This document shows positions 37,599 to 52,290 of a stretch of DNA of 64,000 bases, one piece after another. Numbering within the stretch: the stretch's first letter is position 1; the number at the start of each line of letters is the position of its first letter. The position numbers and the translations under genes are program-made. This DNA is from Tretioscincus oriximinensis. Its lineage: Eukaryota > Chordata > Lepidosauria > Squamata > Gymnophthalmidae. Below the pieces are notes generated by a model. It did not search any database, was not told the DNA's origin, and saw only the letters and a program-made list of their open reading frames with translations. The stretch lies in NCBI GenBank assembly GCA_022410635.1, contig JAJVDF010000045.1, forward strand, positions 2,438,954-2,502,953, in the 5' to 3' direction.

Positions 37599-38034
37599 TT
37601 GGGTTGCCACCTTTTGATAAGTGAAATAAGGCACATGCTCTTAAAAATAAAGAATATTTCACAAAAATAAGGAACACTAAAAAAACCCCCGCAAAATTAA
37701 TAATTTAAGGGGATTTTTACATCCCATATGTACCAGTGAATATGGACATTGAACAATGGCACGTGACACACACATGCATGCACACATATACAGAGGAAGG
37801 TCATGAAAGAAACCTGCTGGCAGTGGCATAGCAAAATAGCCAAGTAATTTGCGCTGTGCCCCTTCGCGCCAAGCCCTCCGGAAGTTGCTTCCTGCTCCCT
37901 CCCTCCTTCTATCCCAAATGGCCACAGCCAGAGGGGGCGCGTATTTTATAGGACAATGAATCATAATACGGGATGCATAATTTTTACCTGAAATACGGGA
38001 CATCCCGTATAATACTGGGCAGGTGGCAACCCTA
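37599..38034. mobile_element. hAT-type non-autonomous element, third family member
   Basis: The 436-bp element starts TTGGGTTGCCACC and ends GGTGGCAACCCTA, flanked by CCACCACC on both sides (37591-37598 and 38035-38042). The termini resemble copies 1 and 2, but the interior is different, so it is a separate family sharing ends. A CpG-rich part (37850-37945) includes CCAGAGGGGGCGCG. The 142-codon minus frame (37677-38105) runs across the border and is not a gene. Confidence 0.8.
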
Positions 38035-38042
38035 CCACCACC

Positions 38043-40200
38043 ACCCCTTTCCAATCTCATTGTGCTTTGAAGGTCAAGACACAAAAGGTAGATCAACAGA
38101 CTCATTTCTGGAGTGCAGAATCAAAATTCACAAGAGACAGGTACCTAAAAGAAAGTGCTCAGTTTTCTATAGCAGGAAAAATAGTGTTCTACCCATATTC
38201 TTACTAGGTTCTGGTCTTATTATATTTTCAACCACAGGAATGAATGTGCTTAGCCAGACAGCTGCTAAACAACAAAATTTAAGATTTTCCTCATCATCCC
38301 CCTAACTGATCAGAAATCAAGTTACTTATGTGGAGTCTGAGTAAATCAGATCTCGTTTATCCAACCACAATATCTTAGCTTGTATTCCATATAGTATCAT
38401 TCTTTAAACATGTTTCCAAGAGCTCAAACACAGATTCAACATAGATTTAAATTTGGCAAGACCTAAAAACAGGCACATTGGGGTCTTACTGACCACATCT
38501 GGCTTTCTTTCAATAGCATCTCCATAGCACAAGCAAGGACCACCCTGTTTGAATGAAGATAAGGAAAAATGCTTTATCTCGTTTTGGGAAACCTTGGAAT
38601 ATCATTGGTTCGTGGTGGCAGAGCATATGACTTGTTTATAGAATATCCAGAATCAGGCTCCAGTTCAGAGGATCCCAGGAACATGCTTTCACCCTAGAAA
38701 ATTGCTGCCAATCAGAGTAGACAGTGTTTGAACTGCTGAACCAACACGGCAATGCATTACAAGTCGGCACCAGATGTACTTTTAAACTTCATGGCCATGG
38801 GAAAAGATCATATGGCCTGTGATATTGCATTTTCTCAGTCAAGCAAGGCCAATTAAAGTGAACCTAATTAAAAGCCACTTATATTGGACAGGCAGAAAGT
38901 TTAAGTAGCAACATTGTAATATACTTTAATATATCAATTTCCTAGCATTATATTGCTTAATAAATGGTATCGTTTTACATCACAAATATTTAACAGCCTT
39001 TATTGACAGTATGACTAAGAAGCAGATGGCTGAGTTTGTATAAAAGCAGAAAGTTTTCTTAAATTCTTCTTTTTCCTGTTTGGAAATTTAGTAAGGATAC
39101 ATTCCACAATCTCTCTTCTTCCTCTTCTTCCTCTCCCAATTTTCTCTCTCCTTTAACTTTCCCCCTGTCCCATGTGGTTTCAGTTCATTGTTGTTAAAGT
39201 AAAACAGATTTCAATGGAAAATTCACCAGTGGTGTCATCTGCCTATAATCTACTAAATCCTCATGAAACCTCCTCCATTTGTTTTTGAAAGCTTAATGTC
39301 TACTTGTAGATTCTTTTGTTGCCCAAAGTATATGGTATGTTCTTATGGTGAAATCTGTGGTCACAGTACGTAAATGTACTCAAGCATACTCATAGTATGC
39401 TGAAAGTAAAATAGAACACTATGTCACTGAGCAACCGAGCAGCTCCCTCCTTTCTTCTCTTATTTGTTTGTTTATCTAGTTATGTACTTGTTACCCACTT
39501 ATTTGCTTTTATTAGCCCACTTATAATCTACTCCATAGAAATAAAGCCAATATAAAAATGCAACTAAAATGAACTCAGCAAAACAACAAATAACATTTCC
39601 TTAAGGGTTGGTTACATTCAACCAAAAGCAAGGGTAAATTCCAGTTAATACTGCAAAACAAACATTATGATCCAAAGTTAGATTTCAGAAAACTGATACA
39701 AGCTCAGGAAATTATGAAAAGTAAGGTACTGATAGAGAAAAACCCAAAAGCAAAACAGATTTTTAAGTAGAACAAAAAATATTCTTATATGTTCCCTATT
39801 TACAGCAAATACATGCCATATGCTATTCATTTAAAAATATTAAGCACACTCCTCATTCTGTGAATGTCATTGATTGGCCCTTTCCCTGACATGAATATAA
39901 AGTTAGGAAATGAACCAATGGGAGACTGTTTTGAAGCAATCTATTAATCATTTCTTGCAGCAGTTCAGGCATTTAGACCTAGATGGCTAGAAGCGTCTGA
40001 GTGGTGCGCACAGCCAAATGTCATTTTGCCAAGTGCCTAGATACAGACTAGAAATAGGCCATTTCTAATATGGAATAGTAGTATCTCTGGCCTGCAACTT
40101 TGAAGACCAGTGAACTTTCATTCCTGGCTCCCTATTTAGGATGCGATGGTTCATGGGAAAGCAAATCGTTTCTGGTGTACCATCCACCACTGCAATATTG
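38043..40200. other. Intron without recognisable content
   Basis: AT-rich, repeat-poor; a CT-rich tract lies at 39107-39150. Confidence 0.45.
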
Positions 40201-40205
40201 CCCTG

Positions 40206-40442
40206 TATTTATTTATTTATTTATACTTATATCCCGCCTTATATCAGAAGGTCTCAGGGCGGCCAACCACAGGGGGGCGCACATAGCGTTTTGTTGCTTT
40301 CTCCATAACAGACACCCTGTGAAGTAGGTGGGGCTGAGAGAGTTCTAAACCCATCTGGCTCTCATGGAGGAGAGGGGAATCAAACAGAGAGACTACCAGG
40401 TAAGAATCCAACACTCTAACTACTACACCAAACTGGCTCTCC
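40206..40442 (-). mobile_element. tRNA-derived SINE
   Basis: On the minus strand box A (GGAGAGCCAGTTTGGTGTAG) is followed by a body with an internal deletion around 40350, then GGCGGGATATAAGTAT and AAATA repeats. It is inverted with respect to 30812-31070 within the same intron. Confidence 0.85.
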
Positions 40443-43400
40443 AGTTTTCAATAAAGACCAGCTTATACACTGGGTACCAAAGAAGGTAGAGCACAATTTT
40501 TCTATGTTTCAATCGTTATCTATAGTACAGGGTCAACTGTAAAGTGCTTTGGTAACAGAATGCAGCAATTCATTCCAGTATGGTTTAATTTAATCCAAGT
40601 CACTTATCTGCCCAAACCTGCTCGACTTTTTTTTAAAAAAAATTCATTTCATAATTTGTAAGAGCTGAAAGTTGGGTGCTCTCTTTATCTGACAATTCAT
40701 GTTATTCCTCATGGATTTATTAGGAAGTACTGGGAATTTGCTTGTTGCTATGGCCTTTCTGTGTGAGAAATCTTTCCATGTTCCATGAAATCAGTGAACA
40801 AGTATTTTTATAAGATGAAAGAAAGTAATGCCCTTAAAAAGACATGATCAGGCAACTCCATTAAGATAGACCAACATTCTATGCACACTTTAATCACTGT
40901 TCAGGAAGGTGAATCACTTCCAGGATTATTGTGTGGGTTTTCTTTAGACTAGGAAATGCAAGCAATCCAGTAAAAGATTCTACAGTTTGGATACAGAGTT
41001 TAGCAATCTAATTCATTTTAAAGGCCTAGGCTGGTATTTACAATCCTATGTTTATTGAGCAATTGTCTTTACATATGTAAAAATAGTTATGAAAAAACCT
41101 GTTCCCCTGTGCAATTCTATAACCATGTTTGTGCTTTCATAGAAACTCCTACTTGCCTTATGAAATATATAAGGATAATATCATATATCCTTAAGATTTT
41201 ATAACTAAATGTTCATATTCATTTTTTCTACTACTGGCTTTTTCAGTCAGGTATCTCCCCTGCAAATCTGTTTGTTCTATTAACTTCAAAAACTCTTGGT
41301 TCTATGGATAAAATCTGTGTGGTGGTAGTGGACAAGGTATAGCATACAAATACCAACAGAGCATTGGGATTGAATATATGGGAACACACCTACGTATAGT
41401 ACTCTTCCTGATAGCAGGAAAAACGTACTCTAAGGGTGCTCATCATCCTTAGGGCTCTTACTGCCACTTTGTGGATATAAATCAGTAGTGAAAATTAGTA
41501 CTGTGCTTGCTTGATGCAGAAATTGTACCAGAAAAGGTCCAATTTCTGGACTTTCTCATGCAATGAAAATATTAAAGAGTTCCAACAGACTTTTAAAACT
41601 GGTTTAAAAGCAATTACCATTTGGGCTGGATTTGCAGTCTTGTCTTTTCAAACAAACTACTTTACATTTGCACTGGCCTCACAGTCCCAGGTACTTTTCA
41701 GGGATTTCCTCTCAGAAATGGACTGCTCTCAGTTCACTTTTGAGAGGAAGTTCCTATTTGTTTAACTGGGATGGCAGCAACTGGACTTTTTTTAGAATGG
41801 AAACATCCACCTGCAGGTAGAGAAAGGGAGGCTGAGATGTCCCCCTATTCGATTCTAGCCAGCTGTGGGTGGGATTCTCTATCTCTCTTTTTCCTCATTA
41901 TTGTGATCATAACCTTTGTGAACTGCAAATAAAGAATGTGATTGCAATAAAGGGGAAGACACCCTAGTCTTGTGCCTGACATTGATCTGTCAGGCAGGCA
42001 AATACTTCAAAAGCATGTACATTCACTGAATGCACACTCTTTCAGAAATGCTTTTCTTTAGTGAAGAGTGAATATTGCGCCTAATCAATTTTAAAAGAGG
42101 GCATGGTCATCATTATCATGAATGTATCCTCATTGCTAAAGAAATGGAATTTCCAAAAGAGTGTTTGTTCAGCAAATACATGCACGTTTTGAATGCCTGC
42201 CCATCTGATAGATACCGGATAGAAAACTGAGACATCTTCTCCATTATTGTGATCATACTTTCTTTTTCCAAGAGTGGCATAATGGGGAAAGGGAAGACTG
42301 ACAAGGACTAGGACTGAACAAGAGAATGTCAGCCTTCGTTTTGCTGGCCATAAGTGGGTATTTCCACCATAAGAAAGTCTAGATTGCTAACTAGTGGCTG
42401 GAAAGTCTAGTTTGGAAAAGAGGGAAAGAAATGAAATTCAATCCAAAAGTAGACTATTTGCTACAGAGACCTGTATCTGGATTTTGGAGGCATGAACTCT
42501 ATTTTTTTACTGGTGGTTCTGCTCAGTTCTGAAACAATATGATTTAGCCACTTCAGATCTGAGTCAAACCAGCTACGTGTGAGGTCAGATTAGATGCAAT
42601 TCCTATTTGAACTCATCCAAACTAGTTCAGAGGTTTTTCCTCATCCTCTTCTTACCCAGAGCTTATTTGAGTGATTGCCCAAACTAAGCTAAGCAAGCTA
42701 AGGCCATTTTGGCTCATGTATACATATAGCATTTTAGACATGATCCAAAAGGAATGTGAAAATGAACCATTGTTTCTCATCTAACCCATACTATGAGTGA
42801 AGGTGAAAATAATGTGAACCATCAGGAAGGATGGGGGAAAAAATCTAGGCTACTGCTACTGATTTAATGTGCAGTTTGTCCCAACTGAGTGGAATCATTA
42901 AAATAATGAACTATATAGGAATTGTTTTGTCTGAAATCACCCAACTTGGGAATGATTCCTGGTTAACTGCATGGGAATCTCTATGCAGGATTTTTTGTGG
43001 GGTGGCAATGGGTGGGCAGGGCATTTACTATTATATACTTCCAAGAAGAGCTAAGCATCAAACATGTGATCCACTGCTTCCCCAGCAGTTTGCTCTATAA
43101 ATTCTTGCCAAAAGGAACTTCCTAACAGTCGTTTCTCTTAACTACCTAGTACTTCAACTACAAATTACATATCATTGGTTAGCTACTAAGTCTGGAGACA
43201 GAGTAAAGTTTTTTTAAAATTCTCTTTTTACCAGAATATTGGGTTCTCTGAGGGAAACAAGGGGCTTCTTATGAATTTAACTCTAAAATACTTTAAGCAA
43301 GTTCTACAGTGAAACCAAAGCATAAATAGCATTGAAATCGAAGTGGTTTGAACTGTGAGGCCTTTTTATTACGATACAGAAGCCTCTAGAGGCAAATGTC

Positions 43401-44015
43401 AATCTACAGCATCTCAAAGTCATGCTAAAGACTTTGCATCTTCAAATACTGTGGCATGCTTTCAAAATAATGGAAATGTCAACCACTCACATAATGTTCA
43501 TATTATCCTTAATTAATATAAATTGCATCTAATTTCACCTCTACTTAAATATATTGCTGCCCAAAATAAGGACCCTAATTTTTATGAGTAATTGCTATTA
43601 CTGATGCATCAACACAATTATTTAAATTCAACATATGCAGAGGCAGAAGCTAGCATTTACAGGGTTTTTTTTTTGTTCTCTCCCTCCATCAACCCTAATT
43701 TTTGTGGCTTGGAGTTCTTCCAGAATCCTGTTTCTGACTTGGGTTGTTATTTTGTGTGTGCTTGTGTGTGTATTAATTTATGGTTTTGTATATTGTTTCA
43801 CTTTCAACCCCTAATTAACAAAAAGATTTGGAAATAGTAACCTGCATGTTAATGCAGTGTTCATGATCGGACTGGAAGTGGACTTTTTGTGGACTTTACT
43901 GCAATGTTTTACCTAGCATATTTTTTTTCAAGGAAGGTAAATTAATTGAAAATATATTCTTTTTTGCCTATAAAACCAAAGCTTAACATTTACCAGTATA
44001 TTTAAAATAAAAAAT
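40443..44015. other. Intron without recognisable content
   Basis: No gene or repeat family is recognised. Open frames here are short and without domains. Confidence 0.45.
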
Positions 44016-44021
44016 AGCTCT

Positions 44022-44113
44022 GTTAGTCTGGGTCAGAATTTCTAACATATCGATTTGTAGCACTTTAGAGATTAATAAGAAAAAAAGGCAGCATAAAACT
44101 AAATCTACTTTTT
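44022..44113 (-). mobile_element. Penelope-like half-copy
   Basis: Minus-strand sequence follows the body of the 34062 copy: a diverged AAGTAGA box region, TTTTATGCTGCC, TTAATCTCTAAAGTGCTAC, then CCCAGACTAAC. No working ribozyme core remains. Confidence 0.5.
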
Positions 44114-44557
44114 CCAATGCAACAGAGTGAACAAATGCCAAGGATGGACCATTTATAGCAAGCTGTTCCTAAAATTTATCACAAGGAACCACTTTGAACT
44201 TCTTTACAATGCCATTTTAATGCCCATTTCCACTGCATGAGAAAATCCTTTGGGTACTTTTCACAATCTCTTTCTCTTTTTCCACTCTGCTTTACTTGCT
44301 TTCATAAGTAAACTTGGTTATTTGTTATAGCTCCATTTGCTGCATTTCTCTATTGCAAAAATGATTGTCTGCATGGGAGTGCCTTCCGGAAGGTGCCTTT
44401 AGATGGAATCGCGAGTTGTCAGCCACACATGGCGGGTTTTCCTGCTTTCATGACAGAGCCCATCTGAAACCCAGGTTTTCTTCTGTGTCTGCCATTTGCT
44501 AATGAGGTGCAGCATGCACAGCAATGCAGGAGGGGAAACAGTTGACATGGAAGGCAG

Positions 44558-44638
44558 GTTAGTCTGGGTCAGAATTTCTAACATATCGATTTGTAGCACT
44601 TTAGAGATTAATAAGAAAAAAGGCAGCATAAAACTAAA
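44558..44638 (-). repeat. Near-identical second copy of 44022-44103
   Basis: The 81 bp differ from 44022-44103 only in the length of one A run. The two lie in direct orientation, 536 bp apart. Identity is far higher than between other family members here, indicating a recent local duplication or an assembly artefact. Confidence 0.85.
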
Positions 44639-46285
44639 CCAGACCCTCGCACAGTATGTGATGGGACTACCTGCCTCTCCCGCACCTTATCGTGGCCCGC
44701 ATGCAACACATGCAGATGGACGGGTGACTCCTTAAAGCCCGAAATAGCTGGTAAATCCATGTTTTAGCTCCTCGTATATCTGCAGCCAAAGTTTCCCAAC
44801 ACTCATCATTGCAAAAAACTGATTACTTGTTTAGATAGGTTCCACAGAGAGAAAGAGTGCAAAATTTGAATGACTTTCTTATGTTCTTTGAATTAGCTGT
44901 GTTGATTCGACTAAGTTTTTGTCACACACCTGCTTTTAAAAAATTTTAATCTCTTTTTTATTTTGGGGGGCGGAGGGTCTGGTTTAGTTCATAAAAAATA
45001 CATTAAGTTCATTTGTCAAGATTGACAGAGGTTTAAAAGTAAATAGATAAATGACAGACATATGAATCCTTTGATATAACAGTATGTAAGACAAAGACAT
45101 GAGCTAATGTATAATTTTTGCACCTATTGAAACAATGACTGATTTCTACACGTTGGATTAAATGGGCATGTGATGGAGATTTATTCCTATATCTTATTAT
45201 ATATGCAGCATACAGTTCAGAACTGTACTGAAACTAAGAAAATACTAATAAAAAAAACCTAGACCAAGAAGTATCACACTGATTTCTTTCCTAAACAAAT
45301 GCAGAACACTATCAAATCATTTTGCATAATGCATCCATATTTTTAATCTAACTATAATGCCCCCCTAGGTATTGCCTATTCTTAGCAGCTTTTAGAATTT
45401 CTTTCCCTTGTATAATATAAGAAAAATTATGTAAAATACTCTAAACCAGTCATTCTGGTCGTTTGCTTGCTATAAAGAATCAGTTTCTAGAGACTAAATA
45501 GGAAAAAAAAACCTGCATAGATTAGAACTTAAATTCCGTTAAAATCAGGTACATTTTAAAGCATCAGATTTGATTATTTAATCAGCCAACTTGCATTTTG
45601 CCCTGGCTAATTTAGAAAGCTTATAATATTTTACTCATAAAATAATTGTGCACCTGTTGTGATGGAAACCTATTTAAACAAATCTTAATAGGCATTACAG
45701 TTTGTACTAAACATAAGCAAGCTTGAATCACTTACTTGAATCTATGAGGCAGTGTTTCCAATGAAGCTGACATTTTTAAAAAATGAACTCATGACAGAAA
45801 CACAAAATCAATTAGAAAGGTATTCATGATGATCTGGGTCAATCAACTCAAATAGTTGTTGTTTTTCCCCAGCATTTGCCCACTTCATGAACTGGCAATA
45901 ATTCAGTGCTTCCAAAACTCTATACTTGCTACATACCAAAATAATTTATGCTACAGAATAATTTAAATGTATATTTGGTATGGTTAAGCCAGTTTGAATA
46001 ATAAAAAACAAATAGGACACCAAAACACAATTCATTTCTGCAGTTTCTAGTAAGAATTCTGCATGACAATTTCAATATGACAGCTATAACATTATCTGTG
46101 TTTCTTGCTTATATTGCCCTGTTGGTTTTAATGGCCAATCACCATAATCATATAATCCACCAAACTACCAATCACTAAAGTGCTGTTCTAGCATGTAATT
46201 TCCTCTTCATTTCTGAAGAACTGGATTAAACCAAGCAAAAACAACATTTTTCCTGATTTAGTCTAGTATGAGTAAAATAGCACCT
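44639..46285. other. Intron without recognisable content
   Basis: AT-rich apart from a short GC-richer piece just after the duplicated segment (44639-44735). Confidence 0.45.
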
Positions 46286-46290
46286 AAGAG

Positions 46291-46443
46291 CCTTTCCACA
46301 TTAGGCCTTATTCTGTTCTAGAAAGGGACTATAGGGGGTCTGTTGTCCACATGGCATTCCACAGGTCCTGGACTGCCACATAGATACCAGGCCCCTTAAG
46401 TCCATTTTTAGAGCAGAGTAAGGCCTAATGCACAAGTGGTCCA
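46291..46443. mobile_element. Small palindromic MITE
   Basis: CATTAGGCCTTATTCTGTTC (about 46299) is mirrored by GAGCAGAGTAAGGCCTAATG (about 46411-46430). It is the same general type as 2832-2954. Confidence 0.55.
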
Positions 46444-49400
46444 GATTACCATACAAAGTAGAAGACAGAACAAATGCAGGGAGTCGTACGAAAACAGAGT
46501 ACATTTTGTCAGAATTTCCATTCTTGTATGGCTATGTGTGACATCATTGTTTTGTCACTTTCCAGCACCTGCTTCCAGAAAGGGCTCCCCAGGTAGTTTC
46601 TAAATTCTGGGAGCGGCACCCAGAATGATGTCACTTTCAGCCCTGCCCCGGAAGTGCCCCCGACAATTTTTTGCACATGTAAGGAAAACCCCAATTGCCA
46701 GAGATTTTCGGGTTCCCAGGGGAAAAATTCCATGCTGGAAAACTCCCAACACTGGACAGACATCTTCATAAAACAATGTCAATATATTGAACTGCAGTTT
46801 AATAACATAGCATGCTAAACATCCTCCCCTCTTAAAAAAAAAAGATAAAAAAATTAAAAATGGTCATTTTAATAAATTCATCACAAGAAATAATTTTATG
46901 CCCTGTAGTATATTATTACTCAGAACCTGCTATTGGATTTAAGAGATTTCCTCTCTCTGTTCACTATTTACATTGATTTCTCTAATTGGAACCAACTGAT
47001 CTTTTTCTTGTATATTGATTTTTTAAACCCTAGAAGTTAACAATGATTCTAATATATCCGAACACTTTAGACCTTAATCATAGAGTGAGGGCTTTTTCCC
47101 CTATGCTCGTAGCTTTTGTTTGAGTTTTAATTAAGAAGACCTTGTGTCTCCAACCCTGAGCTGTGTTTTTAATTGCTCATATGTATATCATGTAGACTTC
47201 AAAAGAAGTAAAAGACGTTTATAACAGAGATCGCAAAGGGAAGCTTTGAAATGTCTACAACCGTACAAAGTGGCATAATTAAAAACCTATGGGTGCTCCT
47301 GTGATATCTAAGCTATATATATTTATAAAGTAGGCTGTTGTACACAGTCGTGACTTGCCAAAAGGGATTTTAGCATTATTAGAGAAATAATCTCAGCACA
47401 TCTCAAATAAGCTGTTTTTTTACATATAAATACAGCAATTTTTCATCCTTTTTTGCCCACAACATTCCTTGGGTAATCTTTATCAGGCATGCTGAACTTC
47501 TGACAGCTAACCTACATTTTTATCTTTCTGAATTCCTAATACAACAGCAATTATACTGCTGTATGTTATTTCCTGAAAGCAAAGTAACACAGTACTGTAA
47601 GACAACATTACACAGAATGGTTACCAATCCTGCTTGAAAGCAGAGTCATAATTACAGGATGATTCCCATTGTTTCCATGGGTCTTTCCCCCTAGCTACTG
47701 AAGAAAGGAGCAGCTATTTCTACCAGCTATAAAACTGGATATAGATCAAGAATTACACTCAATGCATTTCACAGTGGAATCTCTCATAAAGCTGTTGGCT
47801 TCAAGTGCAGTAACCAGCAAAAAGCCCTTTCATGTGCTACAATGTCAAATCGAAACATGTTGAAGCCTTACATTTTTCTTTTTTAATTAGAAAATGAGAA
47901 TCTAAAATGAGGGAAATTAAAAAAACTGTGGACAAACACAGGATCATACAATACAAATATATTTCTGCTAGAGACAAAGCTATGTGTATCAGTCAATGTC
48001 TATCTCAAAATAGCACACAGTGTACAAAGAAAGACAAGATGTGACATTTAAGCCACAATGCCTATAAATATAAATTATGTTCCAGCAGTAAGCTGCTCCA
48101 GAAATGGAAGCCAGAACACTTTACTTTCGAGATGGTGACCCAAAAGACATCCATCTACGGGACGGATGGAACAACCATGATTCTTAAAGATAACATAAAT
48201 GCCTTATGCTATGGATGGGTTAACTGTCTCTATTTGATCTTCAAAGACCTTCGATGCTGAGAAAAACCACTGCAGGCTACTTCCCTGGCAAAACAGGGCA
48301 ATGCTTGCAGGACTCTGCTAAGTTAGAGATTTATGCTGGTATGTGAAACAGAAAACCAAAAACAGGCTATTTATGGTGATAAATGACACCATCTTTCTGA
48401 TATTTGACTAGATAGGAAAATCTAGAAAGTTGAAAGCATGGAGGGGGGGAGTGAATCGCTCCAAGTCATGTTTAAAGAAACCTGAAGCTTCAAAACTACC
48501 CAACTGACACAGAAAGAAAAAGAGAAGTATGGAGGGATTTTGCAGGGAAAACTCATATAGATACATGTAGTTCTAAATAAATAATTATCAACTATGAGAT
48601 GAAATTCACACAAGAGGTTTGCACAGCCTCAGTGGAATTACTAGACTTTAATCTTTGAAGAGCCGCCCCTCAGGTTTTGAAGAAGTTTATTCTGTAGATT
48701 GTGCAGAAAATAATTCTCATCAAAACTGTACCACTGCACTTTGGATCCCAAACGTGTTTATTATATTTGCCTTAAATCTCCAGCCTATCAAATTCAGAAC
48801 CAACTACCAATAGTTTCAAAACTTAGCTTTTGGCTTCTTAAAATTCTGTCCCTGACTAGAATTTTGGAGTCCCAGACTGCTTATGATTGCTGCAAGATTC
48901 CCAGAATAATGGCATTCTTAAAATGTTGCAGGAAAAATTGTATGTCCTCTGCTTGTAAACATTGTGTCACAAGCTTTTGTAAATCTAAATATTGACATAG
49001 ACTCTAGTCCACAAAAGATTATCCAATAATAAAATGTGCTCACCTTTTGTGAGGCCAGAAAGTATTTTAATGTATTTACTAAAAGATTACAGTATATGCT
49101 GCATTTTGAATCAATAAGCTAGCAATCCTTTCATTCAGATCTGCTCAGAAAAAAATCCAATAATCATAAATAATTGCAAATATAGTCACTATGGAAAGAA
49201 CAGGTTGCCATAAAAACCAGGATAGGACCCTTCAAGGGGCTTGGAAAAGAGGAAATTTTAACAGATGCATCTTATAATGCCTGCAACATCTGATAAAATG
49301 TTCTCTTTCCCATAAATAAAAGCTTCACCTCCAGGACAACCCTAGGAAAGTGAAGGATTAAGAATTCTTCCTACCAAGCCAAAATAAATTGATGGTGAAT

Positions 49401-49450
49401 GACAATTTTGAATCATCTGAAAACTATTTTGAATCATTTGAAAACTAAAT
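46444..49450. other. Intron without recognisable genes
   Basis: A moderately GC-rich piece (46550-46750) with an 86-codon minus frame has no recognised domain and may be an old repeat. The rest is AT-rich. Confidence 0.4.
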
Positions 49451-49456
49451 TAACTT

Positions 49457-49490
49457 GTAGTAGTAGTAGTAATAGTAGTAATAGTAGCAG
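49457..49490 (+). repeat. Interrupted (GTA)n microsatellite
   Basis: GTA/GTAAT units in tandem. Confidence 0.9.
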
Positions 49491-50574
49491 CATAATTTCT
49501 TGAAATGTTTTATGATCTCTGTGGTTGGTAAACAAACATGTGATGCTGGTACAAAAGACTAGAGCTGCTTTTTCCCTTTTTTTCCTCCTGGCATATTTCC
49601 CCATATCTAGGATGCCAGTCTTGAAGCTGAAGGGCATTTTTTTCAAGGGGAGAATATGTGCTCCATTTATCCCTAAGAACAACGCCTTCCTTTTGATAAA
49701 ACAAACATCTTCCAGTAACAGTCAGTGCAAAGAACAGCTCTCCCCACAGAACCACACCTTTGTTTCTTTCAGCTGAGATTTTATTCTGTAGCACCTAACT
49801 TGCTTTTCTTATTACTCTATAACTACACAGCTGCACTTTCAACTATCAGTAATCCTGTTTGTTGAAAGTACTATTCAATTGCAATTGGATAAATTTGGAT
49901 AGGGGGCCTTAAAACTGAAGGTGAGAAAAGGCATGCTTAATTTTTTTCAAATGACAACTTTCAATAAACTTCCCACCTCTGTTTCAGTACTGGAAGTATA
50001 TTATATAGCATAGCTTGCTCTTCTGATTAGGCCATTTTGCAGAAAAGTATCCTTAGGTTGTATCTAGATGTCACTTCTTTATAATACTATACTTGGATTT
50101 CCAGAAAAAAGCACTGTCCAAACTGCTTTATTCCAGAACTAGTAGAATTAGCATGTTGCATTATGGTAATGCAATGGGCTCTAGCCCCTCCTCCTCTTGC
50201 TCCCATCCATGCCTCCATCCACCAACTTGACCCAGCCCATCTCCTTCTTTTCCCTTCCAGTACCAGGGTATTCCACTTCTCACAACTTTCCACCCAGAGA
50301 ACCATTCATTCCCTCTATTTTCTATATTTAGCCAGTTTCTAACCCAGGATTCTGGTCCTCCGGGCCTTGTCATTGGGTCTCTGCAGGCTGCCAAAGTTCC
50401 AAGCCTTGTGATTGGTCTCTGGAGACTGCCAAAGTTCCAAGCCCTGTTATTGGTCATTATACCTCGGAATATTGGACACTCCCATGTGCCTTTTATTACT
50501 TATGATATCCAGCTATAGTGAAATAGATAAATGACATCATGCTTTATTTCCCAATATCCAATTATATCAGATTA

Positions 50575-51430
<856 letters not shown>

Positions 51431-51433
51431 ATG

Positions 51434-51718
51434 TAAGGTTGCCATATTTTGGCAGCGCAAAACCAGGACAAGGGTAGGGTGGGGGTGCATGCACGCATGT
51501 ACACACGCGCATGCGTGTGCACACACGTACGCTTGTGGTGAGACAGGCAGAACCTCTCTTCTGCCTGTCTCACTACAAGCGTACGTGTGTGAGCGCGCGT
51601 GTGTGCGTAGCTGCTCCTTTGCTGGAGGCGGGGTTTCACGCCTGCTGTCAGGCAAAGCGCGCCAACTCACCTTCAGCAGAGGAAAAATGCTCGGGTTTGT
51701 GACAGGAGAACAGAGCTC
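51434..51718. mobile_element. hAT MITE copy 3, truncated
   Basis: It begins TAAGGTTGCCATATTTTGG and follows copy 2 through the long hairpin and the GGAGGCGGGGTTTCACGCC block, then stops at about 51718 without the right end. It is CpG-rich. Open frames in it are by-products. Confidence 0.8.
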
Positions 51719-52290
51719 TCAAAGGTGAGCACTGCCCAGTCCACACTGCAGACAGTTTGCTTGGGACTTAGTCTAGCCACGCTGCAGACCTTTACCCTCT
51801 AAGCTCACCTGTGCCACCCATCCAGCCCACACTGCAGACGGCCACCAGAGGATCAAGAATATTGAATGGAGCTATCAGGGCGGCAATTCATGTGGAACTC
51901 CCCTCAATGACTCAGTTGTGTTTGGCTTCCAACCCCTCCCCTAGGGCAAGCTCCATGACCTTGAACCCCTTAAAAGGGTCCTCAATAACTATGAGATAGC
52001 TAGAGGATATCTACCTCACGGCTAGTAGCCATCCCTGTTGGTCCATCCAAGCTGCACACCTGCCTTCCAGCCATGACAAGAGGGAAGGGAGGGGGAACTT
52101 GCTTCTCTCGTCGAGCAACAGCAGCGCAAGAGGAGCACAAAGTTCTTATATACCCCACCGCTTTGCCCACTACCCATGCCATGCGCATCCTACAGGATGC
52201 TCCGCATCCAGAAGACCCTTTGATGTGCAGCCGCCACCTCAGGACGATCCATCCTGCCAGCAACTCTCAACAGCTTCAAGGCTAGGTGAG
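51719..52290. other. GC-richer segment of unknown origin
   Basis: This segment directly follows the truncated hAT copy and is richer in GC and CpG than the intron around it. Overlapping short open frames on both strands (51811-52356) have no recognised domain. AGGTGAG occurs at both borders (about 51719 and 52286), which may be a target duplication of an unrecognised insertion. Confidence 0.35.

Noticed and set aside
37677..38105. 142-codon minus frame
   Set aside because: Crosses the right border and target duplication of the hAT element at 37599-38034.
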